Source: Powellomyces hirtus
Taxonomy: Eukaryota > Chytridiomycota > Chytridiomycetes > Spizellomycetales > Powellomycetaceae
DNA: 64,000 nucleotides
Reading direction: 5' to 3'
Assembly: GCA_025526995.1 (NCBI GenBank)
Contig: JAHLKG010000001.1
Coordinates: forward strand, 62,001-126,000
Shown here: piece after piece, positions 12,159 to 25,052 of the stretch
Layout: the number at the start of each line of letters is the position of its first letter
Numbering within the stretch: the stretch's first letter is position 1
Notes under the pieces: generated by a model
Told to the model about the DNA's origin: nothing
What the model saw: only the letters and a program-made list of their open reading frames with translations
The model's database searches: none
Position numbers and translations under genes: made by a program

Positions 12159-12685
12159 GGGAACATCAAAAACTGCTTCCATCGGAATCTTAAAAGTCTT
12201 GCAGAATAGCGCCTTTAGCATTACCCGTATCTAGATACCTTATGCATCATAGCATCATAGAATCACTATATGAGATGGAACCCTTGTAGAAACAAGATCT
12301 TATTTTCACTGTCCTCGCACTAGAATCTACCGTGCCTTCTCTTCGCTATTGGGCGTCTTCAGCGTCAGTGGTGCGCACTTCGCTGGGAACTCCATGATCT
12401 AACTACACGAGTCTACCCAAATGAGGGGCATAAATGAAAATGGACAGTACAAATGTTCGCACACTGTCAATGCAAATTTCTGATGTCAAAAGTGCTCACC
12501 CTGTCAATGCGGAGGCTTGCGAATACTGTCAATGCGCATTCGTTCCCCTGACGTCACAATTTGTGGTTCCTTTACCTACATTTTTGCTTTTACCATTGGC
12601 TTCTCCATAGCTTCTTACCGTTTCTGTTCTATCAGGTGTGAGAGGCAGATAACACCTCCACACTTCCCAACTAGTTTTGATAGCC
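12159..12685. other. Intergenic with triplicated decamer
   Basis: No gene seen. CTGTCAATGC occurs at 12464, 12501 and 12536, at nearly even spacing, about 140-220 bases upstream of the next start codon. These could be binding sites or remains of a short repeat. Confidence 0.45.
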
Positions 12686-14929
12686 ATGTCAGTGCTGTCA
12701 CAGCTTCTCGACCCGATATCTAATGCCGCCGCGACTGCTCTCAAGTCCGTCTCTGACGCTGCCGAGAAGTTGACGACCTCTTCCTCACAGCAACAACAAC
12801 AGAAACACCAACGACACCACCGCTCTGCATCATCCGTGAGACAATCGCGACGATGCAACGGCACAGATACTGCATCACAACCACCCCCATTACTACATGC
12901 ACCTCGTTCGTCCTCGTTACCGCCATTCTCACGAACAGGAACGTCGAAGTCACAAGATGATATCAATCGAAAACTACAGCAGCAGCGTATGAATGGGGTG
13001 CGATCAGATGACCAGATGAAACGGCCGGACGATGATGTGGAGGCAACTTTCGATTTTATGGCCAAAGTCCCGACTTTGGGAATGTTTGGGTTCGGTGGGC
13101 TGTGGGACTGGTCAAAGGGGGGAGATGCGCAGGCGAGCAGCGATGAAGAGTGTGACTCCCGGGAAGAGCTTGAGTTGATAGATTTTAAACGGTATGAAGC
13201 ACCCAACGGGGAAACATTGCCATTGCCCAGCGACAGAGAAACAGAACTGGAAGTAGATAGAACACGGTCTTCAGAAAAGGAGGGTAACACTGGATGGGGG
13301 GGCGCCTTTGGTCTCAATCGCAGCATGCCGGTGATACCACTACCAGCCTTTCCCGGTCTCAAGAGCACAACAAACTCCGAACCCGTCCAAGGTGACCCCG
13401 TCGAAGGTGCACCACTCCGCAGCCCCTCACCCGACACTTCCGCCGGGACCACAGCGGCCTCGGCGTGGTCCAAGGCCTGGTCGTCGATTACAGGCGCCAA
13501 TACCAAGAACCTTCGTTCATGCGGACATAAGCACCCGTTTCACTTTTTCGAGGGGGACCTTGTCCTTCTTGGCGGCATGTACGGCTCCTTCTTAAGCGAT
13601 CGGAAAACAGGGAAGAAGGCGTGGCTGACAATGGATGCCGTGCTTGGTTTTGCTCCTGTCGATGTCGGACTGTCGATTGAGGATGTTGAAGACCGCCTGG
13701 TGCCATCAGGGATCCTCGACCGAGTCGGCCCGATCAACGTATGTGCCGATCTGGTTCGCGAATTCACGGCGCAAGCCGAATGCAGCAACGGTTCATTCCG
13801 CTTCCATCCGTTTGGATATGATTGGCGACGAGATTTGGATGTATCCGCCTCGCGTCTTGAAAAGCACCTCGAATCCATCTTTTCTCAAAATGGAGGACAA
13901 AAGATAACCGTAATTGCCCATTCTATGGGCGGTCTCGTCACCCTCGCGGTCGTCAATCGCCGTCCAGAACTGTTCCGGGGTGTTGTCTTTGTAGGCACGC
14001 CATTCGGTGGTGTCCCTACGATCCTGTGGCAGCTGAAAAAGGGGATTCCGTTTCCGTTGAACAAGGATCTGATGAGTCCGGATTTACATTTTGGTGCGAG
14101 ATCCAGTTTTGTGTTCCTTCCGATGGATGGACGTGCGTTGGTTGTGGACAGCAAAAACAGCCCCGATGGGGAGGATGATTATCTGGTGGACTTCTACAGC
14201 GCCGATGAGTACGTATACGTTCGGCGATTTGTGACACGGTCCTCGGTCTCAGTTCTGATCAATGCATCGCTTGTCTTCTTTGGCAGATGGATCAATCACA
14301 CACTGTCGCAAACCTTGTACGCGAGGAAACCGGATGAAATCGCCTCTCATAAAGAATACCTCCAAAAAACCCTTCACAGCGCCAAAACATTCCGCCAATC
14401 GTTGGCTTTCGACCCAGAAAAACAATACCCACCACTCACCCATCTAGTCTCAACCAACTGGCCGACCGCAACGAGGATCAAATGCTCCACCACTATGGCT
14501 ACTCCTACTCTGTCATCCCTACCTCCTCCAGACGCTATCGAACTCCAACAGCAACTCCCAAAGCCGAAAAAGGCGCCGCCACGAGTGGAAACCAAATATC
14601 AATGGCCCACGCGTTTCGAGCCCGGAGATGGGGTCGTGGCGCGAGATGCCATGACGTTGCCGCCAGGATTTGAGCCCCACTACATTGACACGCGGGTCGG
14701 ACATTGGGGCCTCTTGAATGAAATGAGGGGCATTCGCGCGTGTTTGAAGAAGATTGTGCACGCGGATGCGGCGGGAACACCATCGAAAGCTGCGGCACCA
14801 GCGGGACCTTTCGAAGACGGCGAGTATGAAAAGGGCAAAGCGAAAGCCGACCCAGCGCAGTTGGATACCGCGGGAGATATAGGGAACCTGCCCCATCCGC
14901 CCCCTGAAGTGCATCCATTGCGCCCTTAA
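12686..14929 (+). CDS. LCAT-like alpha/beta-hydrolase (acyltransferase or phospholipase)
   Basis: The start is ATG 12686 (MSVLSQLLDPISNAAATALK). The N-terminal 270 residues are low complexity, with Gln, Arg and Ser runs. The hydrolase core begins LVLLGGMYGS (family lid/oxyanion region), then FHPFGYDWRRD, the nucleophile elbow ITVIAHSMGGLV (Ser near residue 413), FVGTPFGG, a late Asp in EPGDGVVARD and a His in TRVGHWGLLNEM. Ser-Asp-His fits the LCAT family, which moves or hydrolyses lipid acyl chains. A 78 bp intron (14209-14286, GTACGT..GGCAG) removes a stop-free stretch and joins SADE to WINHTLSQTL; it is a multiple of three, so splicing or retention keeps frame. Spliced length is about 721 residues. 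There is no clear signal peptide. The exact substrate is unknown. Confidence 0.78.
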   Translation: MSVLSQLLDPISNAAATALKSVSDAAEKLTTSSSQQQQQKHQRHHRSASSVRQSRRCNGTDTASQPPPLLHAPRSSSLPPFSRTGTSKSQDDINRKLQQQRMNGVRSDDQMKRPDDDVEATFDFMAKVPTLGMFGFGGLWDWSKGGDAQASSDEECDSREELELIDFKRYEAPNGETLPLPSDRETELEVDRTRSSEKEGNTGWGGAFGLNRSMPVIPLPAFPGLKSTTNSEPVQGDPVEGAPLRSPSPDTSAGTTAASAWSKAWSSITGANTKNLRSCGHKHPFHFFEGDLVLLGGMYGSFLSDRKTGKKAWLTMDAVLGFAPVDVGLSIEDVEDRLVPSGILDRVGPINVCADLVREFTAQAECSNGSFRFHPFGYDWRRDLDVSASRLEKHLESIFSQNGGQKITVIAHSMGGLVTLAVVNRRPELFRGVVFVGTPFGGVPTILWQLKKGIPFPLNKDLMSPDLHFGARSSFVFLPMDGRALVVDSKNSPDGEDDYLVDFYSADEYVYVRRFVTRSSVSVLINASLVFFGRWINHTLSQTLYARKPDEIASHKEYLQKTLHSAKTFRQSLAFDPEKQYPPLTHLVSTNWPTATRIKCSTTMATPTLSSLPPPDAIELQQQLPKPKKAPPRVETKYQWPTRFEPGDGVVARDAMTLPPGFEPHYIDTRVGHWGLLNEMRGIRACLKKIVHADAAGTPSKAAAPAGPFEDGEYEKGKAKADPAQLDTAGDIGNLPHPPPEVHPLRP

Positions 14930-15181
14930 TCACCAATGAAGATCCCCTCCCTGCCACCTTTATAGACATTTAGAATCTAGTTACTCCAGTTTCGAGTCTT
15001 ACGTCCTAGGCGTCTCCACTTTGTACATTCAAACATTGAAACACCGATACCCATATGCAAGAGAAGTGTTACAAGGTGCAAAGGGTATATATTTAACGTC
15101 GGAACCAAAATTGCTTTTCAAAAAGTAATATGTACATGGTGTGGGGGTTATGTTTGTCGTTTTCGAGCTTGTTGTCGTGCT

Positions 15182-17256
<2,075 letters not shown>

Positions 17257-20200
17257 CTATTTAAAATAGGTGGCAGTAGGGAAGGCTGTGCGAGCCGCAT
17301 CGCGGAACTTGTCCGCTCGGGCGCGGTCAGCGATGGGAGAGCTTGATAGACCCTTGTGGATACTGATGGCAGTCTAGACCAGGAAAAAGACGGTAATGAT
17401 TAGCTTTCTCCAAAACCTGTCTCAGAGGCGACAGAGTGATTATATACCTGGAGAGACATCTTTTTCACATCACTGCAGTGCGAGTCGAGGATGGTGATGG
17501 GGGAGCCTGATTGCGCGGCGGCGAGAGCAGACTCCGGGGAGGAAACGGCGTTCTTGGAGAACTCAGTGTTGAAAGCGGCGGGCGTGGCGACCTTGAACAG
17601 TGCGGCAATTTCCTCGTCGAGTAGGGTGACGACTGTGGGATGTAATGGGGGAGATTGTGTGGGATATTGAGCGGTTTCCTGTCCTTTGGTTGGTGCTGGT
17701 ACTGGTGCGGCCTTCTGCTCCTTGGCAGCATTGACGGCGTTCCAGAACTCGATGGCCGCCACATGAAGGTCGGCGGCGAATTGGGGCGACGCGTTGCTAG
17801 CAGACGGCTTGGACAGGAGGGCATATGCGCGCTTCACGGATTTCAAAGCCAACAGATATTTGTGTTTCCGCGTGTACACCTGAGCCCCGAGAATGTGTGC
17901 CTCGACGCGGTCTCCGCTCATGGTCAGAAGGTTTCTGGCGAACTTCTCCGCTTCGTCAAGGTAGTTGGCGTCCAGGAATTTGGTTCCATCAACATCCTTA
18001 TCGACCTTTGCATTGGCTGCAGCTGTACCACTGGTCTCTGTAGTAGCGGCTGATTCGCCGCTCTTCTTCAGTGCTGCCTTCCTTGCTTTTCGTTCTGCTT
18101 TCTTACGGTCGGCCTCACTCAGTCCTTCAGCTCCTCCCGCACCTCCACTTCCTGCATGCTTGGGTTTGTCGTACAATGCAATGTACGTGCGGACGGCTAT
18201 GGTAGCAGCTTCGTAGAAGAAGGGATGACCGCGGAGGCGGTCTTCTACACGCAGAAGGTCGATATATGCCCGCAGTGTCATTTTGCGCAGCGAATACGAG
18301 TGGAAATCAAACTGGTCATCGTAGATGTCACAGAAGTGCTGCTCGATTTGGTATAGTCTCTTTAGCGCGCGGCCAACTTCGCCCTTGCGCACATGGCTTT
18401 TGGCGCATTCCAGCGCAAACCACATGCATTGCATATCTGTCAAATCCGCGAGGGGATCAGCAGACTCACTTCTGGTGAACAGAGTGATGGTCTTCTCCGC
18501 ATCTTCCATTTTGTCGTTGCGGAGCATGTACTTTGTGCACTTGGAGTTGATGAATCTGTCCTGCAAATCGATTTCCCGGGCCTGATTCATGGTCTTCATG
18601 GCCGCTTCAGAGTCACCTCCGTGCTACAGATATTCAGAACACAATTCATTAATCACGGGTCGCAAAATGTCCTATTGCCCAAACAATGATGTACCTTCAG
18701 GATTCTCGCCTTCGTCATCAAAAGTTCAACCAGCGTGGGAGTGTGTGCGAGCGCTTCGTCGATGTATTCCAGCGCCTTCTTGGTTTCGCGCTTGTAATCA
18801 TAGTGCTGAGCCAAGAAGTAGAGCACCCAGAGATATGCAGTCGGTGGCTCCTCGGCGCCCTCTGCGGCTTTGCCGCTGAACGACGCATTGGCCTTCAGAC
18901 TGTTCTTGTATCCCAGAACCACCTCCTCGACAGTTTTTGCCTTTTCCGCATTGGTGTAAAGGTCTTTGATGCTGACGAAAAGAGATGGGACACCTTTCCT
19001 GAGCATGGGTTGAAGGTACTCATCGAGCATGCGATGGAACGCTTCGCCTGCCGAAGAGATTAGTCAGGTTCACGCACAATGTTGACGCACATCAGAATAA
19101 TATGACAGCTTGCGTACCTTTGACATATTTGAGAGGCGTTCTTTTGATGATGTGCGATCGCGGGTATTTCAGGCCAAGTTCATTCATCAATCGCTGCGCC
19201 TTCTCGAGCTGAGTGCCATCCAGGTCACCGACCAATCCACGTGCTTTCAGGAGACCTTCCAGATACGCATGGCAGTCGGCATTCTGGTCCAGGAGTTGAC
19301 GGTATTCCACCTCCGACTGTGCCAGTTTACCCAGATTCAGGAGATGGCGAGCTGAAAAAGAAATCGCATCAACTAAGTCATATATGCGGTTTCTGGGTAG
19401 AGTGCGCCCGCGTACCTTTCGCTTCCTTCCAACCGCGCTTGTCGACGACCTTCCCTCTGATTTCCTCCAAATGAGTCAGAGCCTTCTGATAATCCCCAGA
19501 CTCCTCAATGACCAGGTTCTTGTACATCAGCATTTCACTGTTCTCGTAGTCCGGCACGTTATCCGTTTGTTCCTAATAGACGCAAACGGCAATGTCAGTT
19601 CAACTTCCGCACGTATGGTTCTCAGACGGCCACATCCGGCATTGTTCCACGTACTTTTAGACTTTCTTCGAAGGCAGAAAGGACATTCAACGCGGTGTCG
19701 TACTTTTGCAACATGTGGTATGAAATCGCAAGACCGACCCAGTACATCTTGTTGGTTGGTCGAAGCGACAAGAGAGTGTGTCTGGTTTCCTATTCGTCCA
19801 CAAGCGGTGGCATGAGTATGAGGTTGTCCGCGAAGCAATGAATGACTCCCTTTCTGCTCACGTTGTATCCCTCGTAGTTTCGCATTTGAATCTGAAGCAA
19901 GGACAGATCGCGAATGATCTGCATGTTTTCCTGAACACGATGATAGATTATGCGATATTAGCACACGATACGATCCCGGGATTGACGATACCGTTGACGT
20001 ACCTTGTCAAACTTGAGTGCATTGACGTAGCATTTGATGGCCTCATCGTAGTTCTTGTCGGCGCGATGCATGAGTCCATACACGTGCCAGCCTAGAGGGG
20101 AAAACGACCATGATATCAGCACTCAAGGCATTGTTCGGCATTTGACGTGACGCGCGCAATCTCGTCTTCGGAGTATGCATACATGTGTGGCTCATGAGAT

Positions 20201-20576
20201 CATTCCGCAGTCCCTTCTTGACGAATTCGTAGCCCTCTTCTTTGCGGTTCAGGTGACTGAGGAAGAGACCTTTCATTGCCTGAGTCTCTGTATTGTGATG
20301 AAGTATTGGCGGTTAGCAGAATTCATCTTGTGGAGCCTTGCGTCCTTTCCACAGTCTTACGAACCTCCATGTTCAGGGAACTTTTTCAGAATCTGCTCCG
20401 CCTGTTTGAGACCACGTTTGTACTGTTTGTGTTCATACAATTTCTGCATATAGAGACAATCATCAGCGTCGTGGTCGTTTGGCAAGGTGCCGTAGTTGCT
20501 GGAGATTGTATACCAGAATGGCCTTGAAAAGAGCGCTCTCTTTCGAGGGAAGTTCCCTCCCTTGTTTTGGCGGCAT
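17257..20576 (-). CDS. NAA15: Naa15, auxiliary subunit of N-terminal acetyltransferase A
   Basis: Spliced gene with many short introns. The start ATG 20576 gives [20 protein letters not shown], then an intron, then [20 protein letters not shown] and KKFPEHGG, which is nearly the family consensus opening. TPR-type helical repeats continue through about 850 residues. The C-terminal half has [20 protein letters not shown] and [20 protein letters not shown], both diagnostic for NAA15. A basic Lys/Ala-rich stretch (about 18040-18120) probably corresponds to its ribosome or nuclear-targeting segment. The last exon, 17257-17355, ends [17 protein letters not shown]. Naa15 anchors the catalytic Naa10 to ribosomes so that nascent chains with N-terminal Ser, Ala, Thr and similar residues are acetylated. 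No defect is seen. Confidence 0.92.
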
Positions 20577-21650
20577 GGTCTCTCAAGCAAATGTTGCTGA
20601 TGGGAAGTGCAGAGAGAATTCTGTAGATCGCCGTGTCAAAATGCAGGGTTGTGCTGACTGTTGAACCTTGCAGCTGGTTTCCATGAGAACAAGTAAATGA
20701 AAGTCGCGACCTTTTTGGCGCTTAATGAATGACTTAGAAGAGCCGGTCATGAACTAACTGACGACTATCACCGTCCCAACTGATGCTATCCTAGAGCTCA
20801 TAGAACTCTGCGACGGCCCAGTCTGAAGACTCACATGAAATCCGACTCGTCTGATGCTGCGCATCCCACTTTTGCACAAAGCGCAACAGGTCCTCTCTTT
20901 CACGAAGACCACAACACAAGATGGTGCGCGGAATTAAGCTATCAATAAGCGGAAAGGAATCAAAACCAGGTCGTAAACATCGGAACAAACTGTCATACGA
21001 TCCCATTACGACAATATCAAACGCACTCATCCATTGTTTCGCAAGCTGGTTGTGCCAATGATATGAGCCCAGATTAAGGCAATTTGGCTTCTTGCCCCCA
21101 ACCGACCGCCCTGCATTAAGGATGGATGGATGGAACCTCTTTTCACCCGCCAGCATTGCGCACCGGCTGTTCTGGGGGCTATGTAAGCAGGAACATGTCG
21201 TCGTTCCATCAGCAGGGCACAACTGGTGCGTGCCTGTAAGCCAGACCTCTGGGCTGCTAGAATGACAGGATGGACATGTTGTTGGACTTGCGCTGTGAGT
21301 TCACACGTATCCATTCTCAGTCCAATCTTAGGGCCAAGTCAACAGCCTGTGTGCGTGGAAGCGCATGCAGACGGTTGTTAAAGACTGGAGAAACGCCTCA
21401 GGCTGGCAACAGAGCAGGGAAAATCCAGCGCTTGGTTCGGAAGGTCCGATCGCCGGGATCCACGGGGTGTGCGCTCTCAGTGCCAGCGGCGTGTCGAGAC
21501 TGTCATTCGTTTTGCTGTTTGGAATTTTGTGTGTGGCATGAGTGACAAAGATTGCACCTATTGCCGCCGCTTCTTTTTGTCTTTCCATATAGCATCACAT
21601 CTTGGCCGCTGTTTGCAACTGCCGCGTGTCCTCATCCCTCAGAACAGAAA
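20577..21650. other. Intergenic between NAA15 and APTX, doubtful minus ORF
   Basis: A divergent spacer. A minus-strand frame from about 21155 to 20791 (about 120 codons from its first ATG) has a normal-looking composition but no family match, and no splice support links it to other frames. I do not call it a gene. Confidence 0.4.
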
Positions 21651-24600
21651 ATGTATGACTTTGCTTTGGTGCAGCAGTCCTCTGGCTCTCAACACAAGCT
21701 CGAAACTGGCGCTGACGGCACAGGCTCCATTACCGTGGGACGCAAAGTGTGGGGCATAACGGAGAAGCGCATCAGTCGCCAGCAAGGTTTATATACAAAT
21801 TTGGCGAGCCATGCCATTTTGCAAGGGTCTAAGCATGCCTGACCTGCTTCACTCATACAGTTCAGCTTGAATATGATTCCCGAGACGGAAAGGTTACGGT
21901 ACAGCAGCTGGGTCCCAACGATTCGGTTGTGAAAACCGCAGGGCACACAGAACCTCTTGGTCAGAACCGCAAGGTCCAATTGCACCACGGGGATCGATTC
22001 TGGTTGCTAGACGGACTTGAAGAGTTCATGTTGAAAATCAACCCAGAGCCACCCGCTACAGTGGCCGGCAATAAGCGCCCTTCGCAACCTGCAGATGACG
22101 ACGAGGTTACCGACGATGAGAGATCACCCAAGAAAAAGCGAGTGTCGAAGCCGAGGCAATCAAAGACCACAAAAAGAATAAAAAGGGGACCCGATGTTGC
22201 TGATGGTTGGTCCGGATCAGAAGAAGATGAAGATTATTTTGATCCGGACGACCCGGGATTTGTCGTCTCAGACGATGAGGACGAGGACGAGGATGAGTAT
22301 GAAGATGACATTGACGATGACGACGACGATGTAGTAGTCAAGAAGAGAGAGTGCATGTATGGAGTCAAGTGCTACAGAAAGAACCCCGATCATTTTCAAG
22401 AGTTTGCACATCCGTGGCTTGATAAACCAGCTGCGAAGAGTACTCCCGCTCGCACATCGGGAGGGAGCAGCAGCACTGGTGCATCTGGATCCTCTTCGCG
22501 CCGTACCAATCCCGTCAGTCCCCAGACCCCTTCGCGTCCGACGCAGAAAGCGGCGGGTGGATTCTCTGGAAGCAGTTCTCAAGCAAACACTTCGAAAGAT
22601 AGCGGAGTCGGTCGCAGTCCGCCACATCGGCCTCAAGCTGGGACCGCGTTTATACCTCGAGCCGCCACCAACATTCAGACGCCGCAAATCTCAGTAGTTG
22701 GAAATGGTTCAAGGATTCCTCCGTCAACCTCTTCGGAGGGTGTTCAAACCCCGCCGGCTCGAGCCCATGCAACTACAACGCCCTTTATACCCCGCCGACC
22801 CACCTCTGTCACACCTCCCGTTCTATCCCCTTTATCTACGGGCAGCCCACGATCAAATGCCATTGCAAGTTTACAGGGAGAACGACCAGATACCAAATCT
22901 CCATCCTCGTCCATCACTCTCAGAGCAGAGGATCCTAGAGAGTCTGGCGCTACACCATCCAATCCGGCAGCACTGGTAACCCCAGAAATCGAACTCGGCC
23001 CTGAAAGGCGCGAACAAGCTGCCGAATTAGTCGAGCAACCTCAGAAAGTGTGTTGACTAGACTGACAATCCGAAAGAGAAAATGCATCACTCATATCCTA
23101 TCTGCAGCTTCGCACACTTGCATTCCCCTCTCTCGGAACGAAGGAAGGTCAAATTGATCTCGATTCAGCCGCTGCGTGCCTCGCCAAAGTAAGCCCGTGA
23201 AATAAACCCTGATGATATCCCAAACGCAGCATCTCAACCACACAAATTTGCTAACCCTCCTATTACAATAGAGTATCAAAGAATTTCGCCAGGAGCTCGA
23301 CAGAAAGAACCTTAATCTGATTCTGATAGACGATGACGAAGCTACTCTGTCCGCATACCGGAAGGTGCGGGAAAACAAAGTGGATACGCTGTCCTTTTCC
23401 CAACACTCATGTTTCTGCATTGAATGTGATTAGGCGCTTCCTGACGAGCCTCGTTTTCGGGTCGAAAAGGGAGAACTCGCAACAATACGTTCAGCGAGTG
23501 CTATCGACGTTCAAGCGATAGTCGTTGAAACATCGTGGCGCTGGAAAGCTTGTAAGTACACGGCGTCTGAACGATTGTGCGTCCATAACTTCCATTGACA
23601 TGCTCGAATCTGCAACAGCCGCTACTGCAGTGTGTCGTCAGGTGCATAGACGTGCAGGGCCCAGTCTGCTGGAAAAGACCCACGTGTTATACACCACACC
23701 CGGTGAAGTCGGCAAAATATACCCCGTTGATGTGCCGCATGAATCGCCGTTGTTTACAGATGAAGCCGTCGAAAAGGTGCAAGCAATTCTGCAAACATGT
23801 GCATCTCAAACCCTTCCCTAATAATTCTTTCCCGCTTTACTCACTGCAGGTGCTTTACGTTGTGGCACCAAACATGAACCCGCTGCGGGCACACTGCTTG
23901 TCGTCAGCGGACGAGGCTGTTGACAGACTGAGGGTGTTGTATTCGGCGATTTTGGAGTACTTTGTTGGGAACGGCGCGTGTACGTAAGCTGTAGATCACG
24001 CGTGCGCGTACCCATGCGCATGCGAAATAAAAAGAGGTCCCTGACATCCAGTATGTTGCCTATAGCCCATCCAGGTGCTAAAGCTATCGCGCATGTACCC
24101 AAAGATGTGATGACCCCCCGCGCATTCGGTTCTGCCACCTCGTGGAGTGACGCATTGATACCCTACTGCATGCATCCGGAGAAGTACCCAGATTCAGTAG
24201 TCTCATATGATACCCAGTTTGTTATCATGAACGATAAATTCCCGGTATGTCCTTGTTTGCTGTGCAGTCTTTGAATAGCCCTCTCATCTTGTTTCTACAG
24301 AAGGTATGTTCTGCTCTCAGCATGTTTGTGTAAACCGCCGCTGTCGCCAACCCCGATCGCAACCTATGTGCAGGCTAAGAAGCACTTTCTGATCATGCCC
24401 CGAAGTCCGAAGGAGGGCCTGTCGGGCCTCTCGCGCGATGATCTTCCGTTGCTTGACTGTTTGAAGAAACGAGCGGACGAGCTCATCGCACAAAACGTTG
24501 CGGAAAACTCTAAGCTAAAGTTTCGCGCTGGTTTCCATGCCGTCCCAAGCATGAAGTATGGAACATCTTCAAAAGTTTTTGTTTCTGTCCTTTAGTACTG

Positions 24601-24963
24601 ATGCCTCTTCCTCTGCAGACAGCTCCATCTCCATGTTATTAGCCAAGATTTCGATTCAGTTGCGCTGAAGAACAAAAAGCATTGGAACTCGTTCACAACG
24701 TCTTTCTTCAAAGATTTTGATGAGGTGCAATCGTTGCTTCAGAGTACCGGAAGCGTCAAGGTACGTACCCGAAGTCCACGATTCACAATGTAAACTTAAG
24801 AGACTTGCTCTGAACTAATTGCCCATCGTTTTTTGGAACGTAGTATGACCATGCTGCGCATGAGGCATTATTGAAGGGCCCGCTCCTGTGCCATATATGC
24901 AAAGCAGAACAAAGAAACATGCCTAGCCTAAAGCAGCACATCGCACAATGCGGCCAGCAGTAG
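21651..24963 (+). CDS. APTX: Aprataxin with FHA, PBZ, macro, HIT and zinc-finger parts
   Basis: Spliced gene; ATG 21651. The FHA domain (residues 1 to about 110) is joined over intron 21787-21860 (SITVGRKVWGITEKRISRQQ, then VQLEYDSRDG). Acidic, Lys-rich linkers follow, with a PBZ finger at about 22340-22430 (CMYGVKCYRKNPDHFQEFAH), which binds poly(ADP-ribose). A Ser/Pro-rich stretch runs to 23047. Macro-domain sequence comes next: LRTLAFPSLGTKEGQIDLDS, then RFRVEKGELATIRS to RAGPSLLEKTHVLYTTPGEV and VLYVVAPNMNPLRAHCL. The HIT domain follows (FLIMPRSPKEGLSGLSRDDL; QLHLHVISQDFDS; KKHWNSFTTSFFKDF), then a C-x2-C-x12-H-x3-C finger and TAG at 24961. The HIT-finger part removes 5' AMP left by failed DNA ligation; FHA should bind phosphorylated XRCC1/XRCC4-like scaffolds. 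The first His of HxHxH is Gln, but the nucleophile His is kept. Confidence 0.87.
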
Positions 24964-25052
24964 AGCGCCCATCTGTTTTCGTTGCAGTGGTTTCATAGCT
25001 TGGTATATCATTTGTATTTGCAATCTAATGTACGTTGTCAGCAGAGATGATT

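Noticed and set aside
12529..13506. A 325-codon minus-strand open frame
   Set aside because: It mirrors the low-complexity head of the LCAT-like gene and contains poly-Cys/Ser from its CAG-type runs.
21060..21130. CLNLGSY-like motif recalling serine palmitoyltransferase
   Set aside because: Only seven residues agree and none of the other conserved motifs of that enzyme occur nearby.
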